Positions 50,301 through 62,900 of a stretch of DNA of 64,000 nucleotides are shown piece by piece. How positions within the stretch are numbered: position 1 is the stretch's first letter; every line of letters starts with the position of its first letter. This stretch comes from Dirofilaria immitis (taxonomy: Eukaryota > Nematoda > Chromadorea > Rhabditida > Onchocercidae). Position numbers and translations under genes: made by a program. Where the stretch lies: assembly GCA_024305405.1 (NCBI GenBank), contig JAKNDB010000109.1:2790001-2854000 (forward strand). The letters run 5' to 3'. The notes below the pieces were generated by a model, which made no database searches, was not told the origin of the DNA, and was given only the letters and a program-made list of their open reading frames with translations.

Positions 50301-50836
50301 TTTTGCAAATTTTCCAAAACATGCCGTTTGTCTAAGATTCATGGCTAATAGTGTCTAGTTATTCAGCATGGTCTGTTCACCGATGAAAAGCACATAACCG
50401 CCATCATTAATACAATTAAGATAGCAATTTCATGCACATACCTCACCATATCTAAGTGTAAGAGTATAATTCCCTTTAGTTGAAGCATCGCGCACACAAA
50501 ACGTACCACTTGGACAATCCTGGAATGTGTATATAATGGAATGTGTATATAATTTCCAACATTTTTTTCTTCAACTGCGATAGTAAAGCTAATTGCTTGC
50601 CTCTCCTCCAGTTGCATATTATATTGCTCCCGGACGCTGTTAATGACAACCTTAATTTTGAATTTCAAAACAGAGATAAAAAAAGAAAAAGAAAACCAAA
50701 CACGCTATGTACAGTTTTCTATAACAAGTCCAAAGCTTACGCATATAGCCGAAGCAATTTCTTCCTTGGAAGCATTTGCCCAATACCATTCTTGCTGTTG
50801 CAAACCATGCGCGCAATCCTCTTCCTTTTCTTCCAT
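47348..50836 (-). CDS. aap-1: PI3-kinase regulatory adaptor, p50/p55-like AAP-1 homologue
   Basis: Adaptor that binds the class IA PI3K catalytic subunit (AGE-1 in C. elegans) through its inter-SH2 coil, and phosphotyrosines through its SH2 domains, downstream of the DAF-2 insulin receptor. Exons in transcript order: 50836-50741, 50519-50442, 50108-49920, 49819-49614, 49262-49191, 48620-about 48530, 48277-48097, 47988-47834 and 47513-47348 (TGA), about 410 codons. The N-terminal SH2 starts almost at the Met: QEWYWANASKEEI, GTFCVRDASTKGNYTLTLR with the binding Arg, SLIDYYRRNSLLEYNRQL, LLYPLRK. The coil includes ELDSLKEELQRKRQAH and MVEQVEAIEKKLGK. The C-terminal SH2 has GIFLIRPSQSQAGHYALTIS with its Arg, and SLVDFVRYYSHCSMKEHN. 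No SH3 or BH domain precedes it. The join from 48530 to 48277 is out of phase, so one exon limit in the coil is wrong or missing. A TTTATCAG acceptor directly before the ATG could be a trans-splice site. Confidence 0.85.
48291..48313. repeat. TA microsatellite in an aap-1 intron
   Basis: About eleven TA units lie just upstream, in transcript sense, of the acceptor at 48278. Confidence 0.8.
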
Positions 50837-53800
50837 TTTGCTGATAAAAGGAAAAGAAAAAATTTACTGAACACATCAAAAAACTGTATTGCATGGGGTC
50901 AAAATTTTAACCACTTCCTTCACAGTCCACAAGCATTTTATATTGATTGTTTGTGATGTAGACAATAATGTGAATTGACAATAATGGAAAAATATAGCAG
51001 GATTGAAATATTCACAGATAAACATACCGCTTAGCATATTACTAATTTGTATTCATTTGAGCTGTAACTGTCGGTATTGTCACATTTGAATTTGATTCTA
51101 AAAATTTGTGTCAAGGATGCCTTAACTCATTCTCCTGCTTATTGCAGAATCAGGGCTTTACCAATTATTCAATGAATCCAGACAAAATACTGAGATGATG
51201 AAAAGATAATTAACATTGGACTAGGTGATTATGCCAGTTCCAAAATACAGTAATGAAATATAGTATAATTAGCTCAGAAACCGTCCAGTGCTTTTCAAAA
51301 GTAGCGCAGTGACTGATGCTACTTCAAATACTTTTCAAAAACTTCCGGACAAACAAACCACACCTACAAACCTAACACAATCGCAAGAATTTCCAAAACC
51401 ATGGATTTGCAATATTACATGGCCTTTTAATGAAAATCTTTATCCATGTCTGAAGAGCATGGATTAAAAGATCGGATTGATTGATTTTGGATTAGTTTAT
51501 GATGGTTTTATGATTCTATGTGTATATTACTTCCAAGTTGATTGCTTCTTCTCTAACACATCTATCACTGGTAAAAATCTATGATGATCATACAAATGTC
51601 AACGCCACTTTGTGAGCAAATGTTTGGTTGTTTTGAATTAATATGCTATATTGGTTTACGAAAAAGTGGCGATCGTTGGAAATGACAAAGAAGATATGTT
51701 TAATGAATTGGAAATAAAAATAATAGGCTGGGAAAAAAGTATGTATAAGGTATAAATTAGTTCCACAACACAAAAATAACTTGAAGAGAAATAACATTGA
51801 TAAATATGACGAATAGTAATAGCAAACCATGAATCAAATAAGGATTAATATGGTGGTGGCAAAATTAAAACTGAAAAGAGATACTTTCAACTTCATAAGA
51901 TAAGGATGACAAGTATGTAAGTATGAATTAATCGAGTAGTAAAGATATATAGGATTTATGTACACCGAAGATACAAATTGAAGGATCGAAATAAGCTGAG
52001 CCAGAATTTTTGGCAGAAGAAATAAAAACAGCTACTGTATAATTTAAGAGGAAGTACTGCTTCGATTAGAGGGGAATAATTCAGACATGAAGCTATTCAG
52101 ATAAAGCATATTCTAGATGGTCTATATACATGATTACAACATTATGCTCTGAAACGTTTTTTTCGTAGTTTCCGTGTCAAGAGATGAAGAGCAATGTGCA
52201 GGTTATTCAGAAACCTATTGTGGGAAATATTGTTGATAAATATGCTTTCAATCTTTGCAAAAGATTACTAGACATCCGATTTTTTTTTTGTTTACATCTA
52301 TACTAATTATATTACGTTCTTCATTAGGTTTAAAACTAATTATTGCATCCTTATTTAATGAATTTGATATTAATGAATTATTCTCTGTTCCTGTAGTCAC
52401 TATTCCAAGAAAAAAAAGTTCATTTCATAGACCACTGTTGAGGATAGTAGGGATAGTTTAATGGAACTGTAAATAAATAAAGCATTCTCTCTACGATCAG
52501 TACTAAGCTTCAGAATTTTACTTTGGCTTTTATACCTGTAACTGAACTGACTTATATACGTCTAGAACTCAGGGTTTTGTTTAATAACGAGAAAAGTGAG
52601 TTTTGCAAGTGATTTGTTAAAGTGGCTTTATTCTACAATTATGCATTTATTATAGGCAAATGAAAAACATAAGATAAATGAAGTAGTTAATAAAAGACGT
52701 GCCAACTACATGATCTTCAAAGAAACGCTTTTTCATTCTTTTTAATTCGAAATCAGACAACTAATACCAATTATTTTCAAATCACAAGTTTCAAGGAATC
52801 CTAGACATTCTTTTCCAGTCCAGTTTTCTGAAAGATTGAGATCACTTATAATATGAAATTGAAACGCTGTAGTCAATCAATAAACTGCTTAGTAGCAAAG
52901 ATGTCGTGAAATTTTGGTATGATATAGCATTCAACGGTAGTGGTGATGGATTTTACTGCTTGATATTAACAATTTCCAAGAAAAACTTCTGATTCGACGG
53001 AAGTTTCCCCATATAAGGGAAAAGGGTGCAGACTATATATAAGAAAGCGTATTGAAATAAGTAATGCTTGTGATTTGGAAGAGCAGCGGTTGAATGATGC
53101 AGATGGAATGGTCAATATGATGAATGGTCACTATGATGATTTGTCTTGTACGATTAGGCTATATTGATTTTCCTGTGAAAGAGATGGCACCAAAAATCAG
53201 AAGCTTAGTTGGCTTACACATTCTTTTTCTAGTAGTATTACATAACAACAGTATGAAAGTTTTCGCAGAAAAGAGCTTAAAACAGATACAAAAATGTCTT
53301 TGCGTTAGAGAAATCGTTCCGAAGGAAATTCCGAAAATGATTTAGCATTTTACCTTGCTATAAAAATCTTTCCGCGTGTCCCATCTACTCCAAACGAAGC
53401 TTACTTTTCTGTTATTTACTTGGGTTCTCTTTTTACCTAATTTTTCTACATTTTGATGAATTTTCAGCCTTTTAAGTTATTATTTTATTATCTAAAAAAT
53501 ATGTTAAGCACATTATAGCTTTTGTTAATTAATGGCTCCCTGAGGAACTAATTCATTCATTATCATTCACAGAATGATTGAGCAATTTGTATTTATATTT
53601 TGGCTTTGCGGATATTGCCGGATTCAGAATCAGCAGATTAACATATTTATCAGTAGAAGATATGATTAACAGTAGTTAGTAAACGTTTTCAGCGACCTTG
53701 TCATGAAATGCATGAACCAAACCGTTGAGAATATTTATTACATTTCATAATGTTAATTTCTAGATCTATATTTCATATGCACTATCCGAGGGATTTCACT

Positions 53801-56800
53801 TCTTTTTCTTAAGAATTTAAAATGGAAGCAAATAAGATGGGAACTTACTTTTAGAAAGATTGCTTTCCTTGATAGTTCTGTTTTATCGCATACTATTCTT
53901 ACAATGATAGTGGAAATAATGAAAACGACTATGAAGCATTAGATTCTTCACCGTTTTGATGAAATATTACTAATCGGTATCAGTATGTATACTATTATTA
54001 CTTAATATATTGATTTTAAGCCATCCCGCTGTCGCTTTAATAGGTACCGATTCCCTGTCGCTCATTCAATATTTAGTACGAATCAACAGAATAGCTTAAT
54101 ATCTTATGAAAATAAGAAAAATGTTACAATGTAAGTGCATATAAAGTAACGCAAATTGTAAATAAACAGTGAATCAAAAATAAGAACACTTTGATAACCA
54201 CGTTATCATATGTTCTACTGTACCTGTAGATTATTTATCTTCAATTATATTGCCTTTGTATAGGCATGACTATTTTTCATTAATCAATCTATTATGGTTT
54301 TATGTATTTGTGGGAGAAGGGGAGAGAAAGAGAGAGATAGGGAGAGAGAGAAAGAGAGGGAATTGAGACAAGTCAGAGTTTCAAACAAGTTAAAAGATGT
54401 AAAAGTTAATCAGTTATCAATAGACCACATGCGTATCTTGGAACAGCAATAAGATTTAAGATGAGTAATATCCCTGAAAATCTTTGCTTGCAGCTAATAT
54501 GTAAATATAAGGATTGCTGACGCAGTATGTGATCGAGAAATGTAATGATCTTATCGTTTTGTATTTATCCTAACAATCATATTGATTAAGAAAATGAAAG
54601 ATTTGTAGAAGTTTCTAACATTGAGAAATAATTTGAATATTGAGAAAGGAGATTAGTTTTCGACAAGCAAGGATGAAATTTTCGAAATTATGTAAAGTGG
54701 ACCAAGTTTTAACACTAGCAATCTCATATGCAATATTCGCTACTGTTAGCGAGGAATATAACTTGAATGATGGAAAATATCAGATAAAAATAATAACTTC
54801 GAAAATATGTGATCTGTGATAGATAATGCAAACAAGTGAAAATTTCGATATCTCAGTCGTGTGAAAATATTAAACTTTAAGAGATGTTCAAAACACCTTT
54901 TCTTTACTTTTCTCAAGAGCTTCTTTTTAGCAAGTAGGAAGGAGAATCTATCTTGCGCTTAGGAATAGAACAAGAGAAACCGTGATTATAAGAAGTTTTT
55001 AAGCGTAATTAGTGAGAAAAAATTAATAATTAGTGAAGAAATATTGGCCGAAAGTGATTTATGACATCGTTTTATTACTAATCATCACCGGATTATTAAT
55101 ATTCATTGAAGTGATTCTCACTTTTTATTATGAATTGTTGATTTTTTCACTAATCACGCTCAAAAGATTCAGAGATTTGGAATCAGCAAAATTAAAAATG
55201 TTTAATTTTCAGTTGAAGTAGAACAATACAGGTAATTCTGAATTCACTTTTGACTGTTTGAAATACTTCAGTGTACCTAAATTATCTGATAAAAAAAGCA
55301 AATTGTCGAATAGATCACAGTTACAGACTTTTATTTTTATGATGCTTTTGTTCTCATATCTTCAAACCTTATTAGTGTCAGATGCATGTCAAGTAATGGA
55401 AGATAATTATTCAGTAGATAACCTTTTTGATATAGATGGTATCATGAGTAGAATCGTTAGTTTATTACTAAGATGGATGAGTTCTCGAGCGAAAATTTCT
55501 AGAGTATTGGAGTGACAATTTATTAAAGATAAAGGTTATGGATCCATAATGATGTGCGGAAGTGATATTTCAGCTTTAGTTGGGGAAGAAAATACGATCA
55601 TTCAATATTCAACGAGTGACGATGATGAAATTTTCCTGCGTAATTTGATCACCATATAAGTAAGCTTACCGTGCGATAAGTCAAATTCTAACATTTTGGA
55701 TCGAATTAAAGTGTAAAGGTAGCGGATTGCTCGCAACTCACGAAATTTTTGACTAGAAGATGGCGAAAAACAAGGATGTCCGATGAGAGATCCAACTGTC
55801 AAGTCACCAATACATGTTCATAACAAATTAAGTTAATAGTAATTTAAAAAAATGAAGCTAATTTAAATATACCTTGAAAAAGGTTAGATTAACATATCAG
55901 ATACGAACGTGCTCAGATCGCTGAGCGACACATATTATTTAGCCTAATTTTTAATGTTATACAGGTCTTGCTTGGCTGATTAGATTCTGACCGTCGAAAG
56001 TTGTAGTAGAACAAAACTGCAATTACTAGAATCTTCGTTTTCCTGTTGGGATCAGCCTTTAACACATAGGTATCTTCAAATTTTGATCTGTTGCCATCAG
56101 GAGGCTATATTGTGATTGGTTATTACATTAAGAAAGCGCTCATTGAGCTTTATTGCCATCTTTTTCGACCACACATAATTTTTATTATTGTGGCAATGCC
56201 CACTATTGAAATAAGACCACCCAAGAAGTTTTTTCTTCCATCTTTTCACTATCCCACCCTTTACGAGCGAGAAGTTGAAACTATGAACTTCTCGTTAGGT
56301 TTGCTGATACGTGTGGTGACAACGGTCAGAGATATGACTGATAATCCTCACTCATCCTGACATGCAAAACAAACGGTGAGTGAACTGCTTTGATTTCTCT
56401 CTTGATCATTCTTCTTTGTTTAATCAATTATTTGGCTTTATTTTAAGGCATTCTTCATTAAGCAATCAATGACAATCGTCGGTTTAAAAAATTTCGTTAA
56501 ACGCAATGTTTTGAAAATTTAATTGCGCGATAGTTCACATTGCATCAATTTTGCGATCTCCAACAAAAAGCCTTTCTACTGCACAAGTACAAGCTTAAAA
56601 TTTTGGTAGATGGAGATCGATCATGAATTTCCTTGAACTTGTTAGACAGTTCCTTGCAATATTTTTTAATGCCCAGAAAACTAAACCGTAAACTTTAAGG
56701 CATATTAAAAGGAATACAGTGAAGATGAATCTCTATTACGTCAGAGAGAATTATAATTTCACGACTCAAGTTTTAAAACTTCCATAATCATAGACAATAT

Positions 56801-58478
56801 GAATTTGTTTCATTGTTATAGCTTAAGAACTATTTTATACAAGTCTTTGAAGCACAATTTCAATCATTTGAAAAGGTACATAAACCGATGTATGTCCCAT
56901 TTAAGTTTTACTGAATGATTAATATTCGCCGTTTTTCAAACCATTGCTATAACTCTTTCAACAGTCACATTTTTTGATTTTATAATAGTTCTAAAGATTG
57001 AGAGCGACAATCGTAATGCTTTAAACGAGGTCTATATTTTAAGTAGTTTTTATCGTTAGCAATACTTGAAAAATGGCTTTCTGACTTGTAGCATATATAA
57101 AAGTTTCCAATCTAAAAGAACCGGATCACTCCAATATTTAGCTATTCGATGCGTTGCTTTCCTCTTTTGCTAGAAACTGAAAATTCAGATTGGATTCTAC
57201 GACCAACTGCAGTGTTTTATCAATCCATTTTACTTTTGGCATATATGATTTTATTGTAGTTGCTTTATAAACTGGCCTTTGCTAGTCTAGACTTCATTGA
57301 AATATATATGTCACATTTTTTTGAAATACGTCTAGTAACTTAATTTGAGAGTTAAGTTTTGATTGTCTAATAAATCAGAAACAGCATCCAAATTTTCTTG
57401 TCAAAAGGTAAGGTTTTCCTGTCATTCCTGTTATAAATTTCTTGTAATTCAGCATTTGTTGATGATTTCTTGTAGTACTAACTCTGCGCTACGGGATGGT
57501 TTTTATAGCAGTCTAAGAAAGTCCTAATATTATTTAATTGAATATAAAGATGAGAACTGATAGCACATCATAATACAAATTGGGATATAAATATGAGAAC
57601 GGACAGTATCTCATAACACAAGTGGCTTGTTAGATAAAAACGTTTTTTCCCGACAGCTTCCATCTTTTCTATCTTTCACATTTTTCTAACTTAATTTCTA
57701 AAGAATTTTCTCAATTTGTTCGAAATCTGAAAGTTTTCGTTCGGTACTTTCATTTCTTTCTGGCATATAACGGCTTTCGTTCTGCAACTTCGTGAAGGCT
57801 GTTTACTTTCACTTTTAAATATTTAATCGTGAAGTTTTTTCCAATTTCATTCAAATCAACTTCGTATCGATATCTTTCTATCGATCTAAGTTAAAGAATT
57901 CTAGACAATGTGATTTTACAGCTCTTTTATGTAGGTTATGTCCACTGAATCCTATTCTTTCTGTTTTCAATTCCTCCGATATAGCCTGATTTTATAGTTT
58001 TTTCAAATTTCTTTTTTGAAACATTTTCAAATTTTCGTTTGATGGAAATTCATTAGCAGAATAAAAATTATTTTACGCAACGTCTTGAATTAAAAAAGCA
58101 TGTGAATAATGGCGCTTTGAACGAAAGTCAAAGATGAGGAAATGTTGAATGTAGAGACAGACGTATTCACAACTACAAGGTACAATGACTACACACCACA
58201 CATGGACATCACGCTCAATAGAAGGACATGATTAAATAGCCAACATTCATTGCCGAGATTTTATCACTATTCTGACAAGGCGGACGCACCAAAAGCACAC
58301 ATTTGTAGTTGATGAATAGAGAAGTAAATAAATATACACATATATGAATAATGCCTCCGGGTACATATCTAGCATGTTCTAATCTAACGGCCAGTTTTGG
58401 CCAGTGAGCTTTGCTTCGTTTGATCGATATTGCTGTGATTACTTTTCTGACACTGAATGCACACTAGTATCAAAAACA
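50837..58478. other. Long intergenic region
   Basis: The left end must hold the aap-1 promoter. No exon chain or domain is recognised in the remainder. ORFs at 53124-53345, 55033-55221, 55258-55515 and 56091-56360 (+) are short, often hydrophobic, and unsupported by splice context. An isolated TCCCTGAG lies at 53537-53544. Confidence 0.45.
54311..54361. repeat. GA-rich purine tract
   Basis: GGGAGAAG, GAGA and GAAAG units run for about 50 bases on the + strand. Confidence 0.8.
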
Positions 58479-59352
58479 ATGGAGCTGTTAAGCATTAAAC
58501 CGACCATTTCAAGGCCAAGTTTATCTTCCCTTTGGTCACTTCATGTTCATTTACAGGTTAACATTTCAGTTGTTATGGTTGTATCATGAGATACGAATAG
58601 TTAATTAGTGGTGTATTAAATACGAAATATCTGACGACGATGCGGAGGTTATTACATCCGACTACCTGAGAGGGTTTAAAAATTCCTTCCTTCATTTAAC
58701 TTAAAACTTCTAGAGATATATCTCGCTAGTGTTTCAAAACAATTGTTGTAACATCGTACCGTTGTGGAATGTCCAATGGATTTCGCAAAAATTCTGCATT
58801 TAAACAAAATTTGTTGTATTGATATCCTGTAATGAAACAGTCATTTGTGACTACATGCTAATTAGAAGAACCTTTCACATAAATCCATTTCCTTACCAAT
58901 CGATATCCATCCCGTGCGAACGTATTATTTTTCAAAAATGATATTTAGCGTAGCTTAGACATTTTGAAAAGAGTCTCGACTATAATGGATTTCTTTTATA
59001 GCCGGTTTTAAAAGCTTCCAGTTCTTCTTGTTTTATTTATTGGACAAAAAGTCCCCAATTGAAGTGGCATGCTATAAAATCAATTTTCTCATGCTCGATT
59101 TATTTAAGGTTTTTCATCCTCTACCAAAAATTTTTCGAAAAAAAAAACAATATATTGTTCAGAGTGAAGCCCATGACGTCGATTTACGAAGCATTTCACA
59201 AGCATCACTTCCAACACCTTTATTCTCGAATCCGACCAGCACAACACTGCTTCGGAATGTCAAAAGTTTATCAGGTAAATTTTTTAATCATTACGCTTCA
59301 GAATGTTTTTGCAGTACGAGCGAGTTCATTCATTAACATAATACCCATCTGA
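58479..59352 (+). CDS. Candidate small three-exon gene, unknown product
   Basis: An ATG in the context CAAAAACAATGG opens an exon at 58479-58556 that ends CAG|GTTAAC in phase 0. A second exon at 59163-59274 follows a TTGTTCAG acceptor and ends CAG|GTAAAT. A third at 59315-59352 follows TTTTTGCAG and ends in TGA. All phases agree, giving about 75 residues. The product is Ser/Leu/Pro-rich (PTISRPSLSSLWSLHVHLQ, SQASLPTPLFSNPTSTTLL), with no signal peptide, TM segment or recognised family. The open frame extends upstream of the ATG to 58383, so it may be the 3' end of a larger gene. Confidence 0.35.
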
Positions 59353-59716
59353 CTTGTGTATTGTATTTCTGAAAGCCAAGAATAGACCCTCAGGCTTAAT
59401 GTCACTTTATCAGTCGTGCTTCAGAAGTTATTTCCAAACAGTGTTTTGGCTTTTTGCGTTTGTTTCTGACAAAACTTTGTCTTATAATATCATATATTCC
59501 ATAATGAGAAATCTAATTTGCAAAGAGGTAAAAGATATTGCTGAAATAGATGTAGTTTACGAAGATTTCGAAAGATTTCCGCATATTTTAGGTTTACGTA
59601 TGCACCCTACACACAATTTTCGTAAAGAGTTGCGATCGCTTGAGTCTTGATTTAAGGCTCCTAACACTCATAGACTATTGAAATAATATGTCTATGGAGC
59701 TGTTTGCTTTGTTATA

Positions 59717-59986
59717 GTGGAGAAAAAACTTTACAAAGCATTCATTTACAGTAGATCTTTTTTGCCATGTAAGTTATTAGTCAGGAGCAATGATATAAAA
59801 TGGATTATTTCAGATTTGAATCAAACATACCGGCTAGATTTATCAGTGGCAAACATTCAGGATGAGAACAGTTACATAACACAACTTGCACGTCATGATC
59901 AGGTTACAGCTAAGCAGCGCAATCGATGTGTCTTTGAATGGTTGGAAGGGATTGAGAAAAAGACGTTTTTCTTACCTACAATATAA
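59717..59986 (+). other. Weak GINS1 (PSF1)-like ORF
   Basis: The 89-codon frame contains EKKLYKAFIYSRSFLP and later ARHDQVTAKQRNRCVFEWL. The spacing recalls the GINS complex subunit PSF1, which has an N-terminal helix with a LPPYN motif and then R-H-x6-RNxRC. The Pro-Tyr-Asn part is not conserved and no following exon for the rest of PSF1 was found. It could be a decayed copy, one exon, or coincidence. The ORF just upstream (59354-59650) is unidentified. Confidence 0.2.
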
Positions 59987-59989
59987 TTC

Positions 59990-62900
59990 TCTTGTCATTG
60001 ATATTGTTAAATTTAAGATTGATTCAAAGTACATTTATTTGAAAACTAGGCAAAGATGAATGCTAATTGACGTGAACAGTAGTAGATAATGGTGCATTCC
60101 CTTCATCACATCACGTAAAAGCAGAAACAATTGTTAGGGCAGGTTTCGCAAATTTAGAAAATGGATTAATGCATCATAACGGATTCCATACCAGCTTCTA
60201 CAATTAGTTCGAATAAGATAAGCCTAATTATTATAATTTTAACTACTCAGTTTTCAAGCAGCACTTATGATACATAAAGGGATTCAGAAAAAAAGATACA
60301 TCCTTTATCTACAATGCATAATTCGTATTGGTCTTTGTGTACTTTTTACTCTTCCTATAGTTTGGACCAAATGAACCAACTCCGTTAAATTCTATTTGTT
60401 ACACTTCTCAGTTTGTACTATCCTTAACAACGTAGCAAGCATTTGCGCAATATCAGTGATGATTTTGATTCTATTCATAAATAATTTATTTGTTATGATT
60501 AATTATGTGCTGTCGGATTATCTAGACGAAATAAATGTCGGAATGTCACATTATATTTTTTTGAACCTGTCCGTTTTACTACATGTTCCCTTTCACCAGC
60601 TTTTTTTAAATTTTTAATCAAAATGTGATAAAATAAATAAAAAATGAATTTATCATAGATGCTATGATGGATGTCACTTATATATTTTAAAGTTATTTCT
60701 CAGAAGACTAAGGTTACAATGGTACATAAGACTCATAATAATGGCAGATTGAGCAAGATTAAACTGATATAATTTAACCGTGTGAAAAGAAATTTAAAAT
60801 TGAAAAGGAATTTCTATACCAGTGAGTGAAGTTACAGTAGTAAAAATAATGAAGTATTCAAATATCAATCAAATTTTTAGGTCATTAAGACAACGTTTTT
60901 TCTACCCTATCTTTTGTTGACAGTGAAATGCATATAGGACGTATTTATTATCAACTTTAGAAAAGGACTCAACATGTCACCAAAAATATTCGTTGGTTAG
61001 ATTGCTGGCTGTTTTGCATAGCCCGGCTTTCATCTAACTGTGCGAGACAGAATTTTTACCTGTCTAAAATTTTCAGATAAAAACTTTTTCAAATTTTTGA
61101 ATTACAATTCCCAAAATTTTTGGAACGGAAAACTTGCCGTAGTAAGATGGAATGAACAGTACACAGTAAATTGAGAAATATCGACCGATGAAGAATTGAA
61201 AAAGGTGAAAATAAAGAATCTATTTCCATTAATTGCATTATGGACGACGTAATGGTAGGGTAGTTGGCATGGTGATTTCAAGGATCTGGAATGAGGGGCT
61301 AAGAGTAAAAAGCCTTTTGGTGTATTAGTTGTAATGCTATTTAAAAAAAATTTTTAAATATAGACATTTGTAACATGTTAAAAATGAATAGTATTCGCTC
61401 TCACTTTTCTACGTCGTTTCAGTACGTTTTACCCGCTGTTACTATTTGCCCCTGAAGAAATGTAAGAACGACATTCAAGAGGATAGTATCATCAATTAAT
61501 TTTAACAAAAAATAGCTTTGTTTTGTTACATCCTACGCCATCATGCATAATGAAAATGTTACGATAGACAGAACTAAAATATTGTATGCTAAGTTTTTTG
61601 TTTTTTGTTAAAAAGAAGAAGTTTGTTTTAATTAGATATGATTTGTTACTGACAGAATTTGATTTGAATTTTATCAGATATTTGAATTGCTATATAATAA
61701 TTTCTGTCTGATTCATTAGAATTTTTTTTCTTTTTAAAGATGGGCTGTCTCTAGTAATTTATCAACGATATTCTAACCAATAGATTAATCGAAATAATCC
61801 CTTTTCGGGATACTTTTATTCAATTATAAGAGCACTACAACTGAATAGTGCATACTGAATAATAAGGAGTGTCTGATTATTTATTTGTGTACTTAACTTG
61901 CTCAATCAGTTCGGACGAATTGATTGAGCGAAGAGAACGAATTATTTGCAGAATGAAATATACATTAAATACCAAGCGCTTACTTCATTTGTTGTGCAAA
62001 AAACACATTGATTTCAATGAAATGTCATTGTTAACATTTGCTCAATAAAGGAGTGAAATGCTAACGAAACCAAATCAAACAGAAATTGATAAGCTTGTTT
62101 CATTGTGATTATGAGATCTGGTTTCAAAAAAAAAAAGAAACTAATTTTACTGCTAAAGTAGGTAATATCAGTCCTGAACTAGGAATATTGACAAAATAAA
62201 GTTGAAGAAAAACGCTTAATATTCTCTAAAAATATCGAAGTTTTTGGAATCAAGCGAACCCATGTATAGCAGCGTCGAACGGAATGAAATAAAAATATTG
62301 GCAAATGTAAAGTAGTAGCGAAATTAAAGTAGAAATTTCTCTGACGATATACTTCAATTATTTTGGGTGCAGGGTTAAAAAGGAGCAGTTTGGAAAGAGT
62401 GGGGGATTTTAAAATTGCAATTCAACATAGACTGGATTGTGTGAAATAAGATGATTCATCGCAGAACATCTAACAATATGATGTCTGAAAGCATAAGTGT
62501 TAAGGATATGATGAGCAAGCAATGCGGGAAATGGCTGGGATAAACGGAAAATCGTTTCTCATGATGATCAGAAGCAAGAGCTAGTGCTCTAGAGGACAGG
62601 AATGAATAAATTTTTGTTGAGAATTTTGAACTGCATTACCTTGCACTGAATAACTAATTTCATATTTCATTTATTTTTTTCCTTCACTCGGCCTGCATTT
62701 ACATTCAAAGTTCAAGCCCAGAATTTATATTTACTAATAAAATATATGTTAAAGGTTGTTTCAAACTTGAGTAAACTGAAATATTGCTTTTTTCTTCGAT
62801 TAGATATTAGAAAGATGCATAATAGTCGGCATTATAAACAAGTTTCTATTTTTCTTTTTAAAGTTCTTATTTATTAGCTATGTTTGATTATATAGTGTGT

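Noticed and set aside
53537..53544. TCCCTGAG, a full lin-4 8-mer match, in an intergenic region
   Set aside because: It is a single copy, and no transcript or other site accompanies it. It is kept as a reminder that isolated matches occur by chance.
56091..56360. 89-codon + strand ORF with PPKKFFLPSFHYPTLYERE
   Set aside because: It has some coding look, but no acceptor, donor or neighbouring exon in phase and no family. It is too weak to call.
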